The translations under genes were made by a program, and so were the position numbers. A stretch of 13,790 bases of DNA from Chitinophaga pinensis (lineage in GTDB: Bacteria > Bacteroidota > Bacteroidia > NS11-12g > UBA9320), in contig CAMDCQ010000050.1 of the NCBI GenBank assembly GCA_945890595.1, forward strand, positions 1 through 13,790, given 5' to 3'. Positions 13,424 through 13,790 of the stretch are shown here, in pieces. How positions within the stretch are numbered: position 1 is the first letter of the stretch; each line of letters begins with the position of its first letter. The notes under the pieces were generated by a model. That model did not search any database. It was not told where the DNA came from and saw nothing but the letters and a program-made list of their open reading frames with translations.

Positions 13424-13790
13424 TTATTGTCTCGCAGACTTACCGTAGTCGCGAATTAGCAGTCCAATACTATGGGCATCTAGTCCATATTGAGCTCTAA
13501 GTTCTTCTATTTCTCCGTGCTCCACAAACACATCAGGCAAACCTAATGAGATAATATCGCCTTTGTATGAATGGTCTTGAGCCATAGCTTTAAGTTGTTG
13601 TCCAAATCCGCCTAGAAGGCATGATTCTTCAATCGTGATTATCTTGTCAAACGAATCAAATAGCGCCTTGAAAGTGTTTGAATCTAAGGGTTTCATACAC
13701 CTGGCATCTACATGCGTAATCTCCGTTTGAAGATTATTAAGTTCAATTGCTTGTTGAACTTCAACTCCAATTTCTCCAATCGAAACTATA
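13424..13790 (-). CDS. dxs: 1-deoxy-D-xylulose-5-phosphate synthase, C-terminal fragment
   Basis: DXS condenses pyruvate and glyceraldehyde 3-phosphate with thiamine diphosphate, the first step of the MEP isoprenoid pathway. The frame is open from the right edge to TAA at 13424, giving 121 residues of the transketolase C-terminal domain. Recognisable parts are IVSIGEIGVEVQQAI, THVDARCMKPLD (matching the family's HxDxRxxKPLD), IITIEESCLLGGFGQQL (family TxEE ... GGFG), LGLPDVFVEHGEIEELRAQYGLD and the closing IGLLIRDYG. The methionine at 13696 lies inside this domain and is not the start; coding continues to the window edge. The thiamine-binding domains are outside the window. Transketolase and pyruvate dehydrogenase E1-beta share the fold, but the PD-FVEHG ... 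ELRAQYGLD ending points to DXS. Confidence 0.9.
   Translation of the reverse strand, partial: IVSIGEIGVEVQQAIELNNLQTEITHVDARCMKPLDSNTFKALFDSFDKIITIEESCLLGGFGQQLKAMAQDHSYKGDIISLGLPDVFVEHGEIEELRAQYGLDAHSIGLLIRDYGKSARQ

Overview
The window looks like a chromosomal segment of a free-living, probably marine or aquatic member of the Bacteroidota (Flavobacteriia/Cytophagia-like). Four signs support this. The sequence is AT-rich. Several genes carry the phylum's TAnnTTTG -7 promoter element a few bases upstream of the start, with no obvious Shine-Dalgarno sequence. Several proteins are of typical Bacteroidota types: a carboxypeptidase-regulatory-domain outer-membrane receptor, a coiled-coil/SPOR-like periplasmic protein, and a sulfatase-modifying-factor-like exported protein. 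The paired Fe-S/CCG-domain oxidoreductase genes are also of a type common there. The species cannot be named from this evidence.

Layout, left to right. The 3' end of a GH16 glycoside hydrolase (laminarinase-like) closes with a strong terminator. On the minus strand, fumC (class II fumarase) is followed 4 bp later by a small SAM methyltransferase. Divergent from fumC is an exported coiled-coil protein with a SPOR-like tail, ending in a terminator. Next come a minus-strand shortened 3-hydroxyacyl-CoA dehydrogenase-like protein and, divergent from it, a RidA-family gene split by an in-frame TAA. A minus-strand tRNA-Phe(GAA) with its own terminator follows. A plus-strand probable operon holds a membrane 4Fe-4S dicluster protein, a TonB-receptor-like outer-membrane barrel and a CCG-domain Fe-S protein. 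Convergent to it are rlmG and a class II Fic protein on the minus strand. The right end has an exported FGE-fold protein without cysteines (plus strand), a small outer-membrane barrel protein, and the C-terminal part of dxs (both minus strand).

Functionally the region is mostly housekeeping: the TCA cycle (fumC), isoprenoid synthesis (dxs), rRNA modification (rlmG), a tRNA, enamine/imine damage control (RidA) and membrane electron transfer (Fe-S pair). Cell-envelope genes are mixed in. No phage, insertion sequence, CRISPR array or obvious defence island was seen.

I do not see a clearly new multi-gene system. The observations most worth a second look are the interrupted RidA gene, the dehydrogenase-like protein that appears to have lost its cofactor and catalytic motifs, two palindromes around the fic promoter, the receptor gene lying between two Fe-S genes, and a C-A mismatch in the tRNA-Phe acceptor stem.
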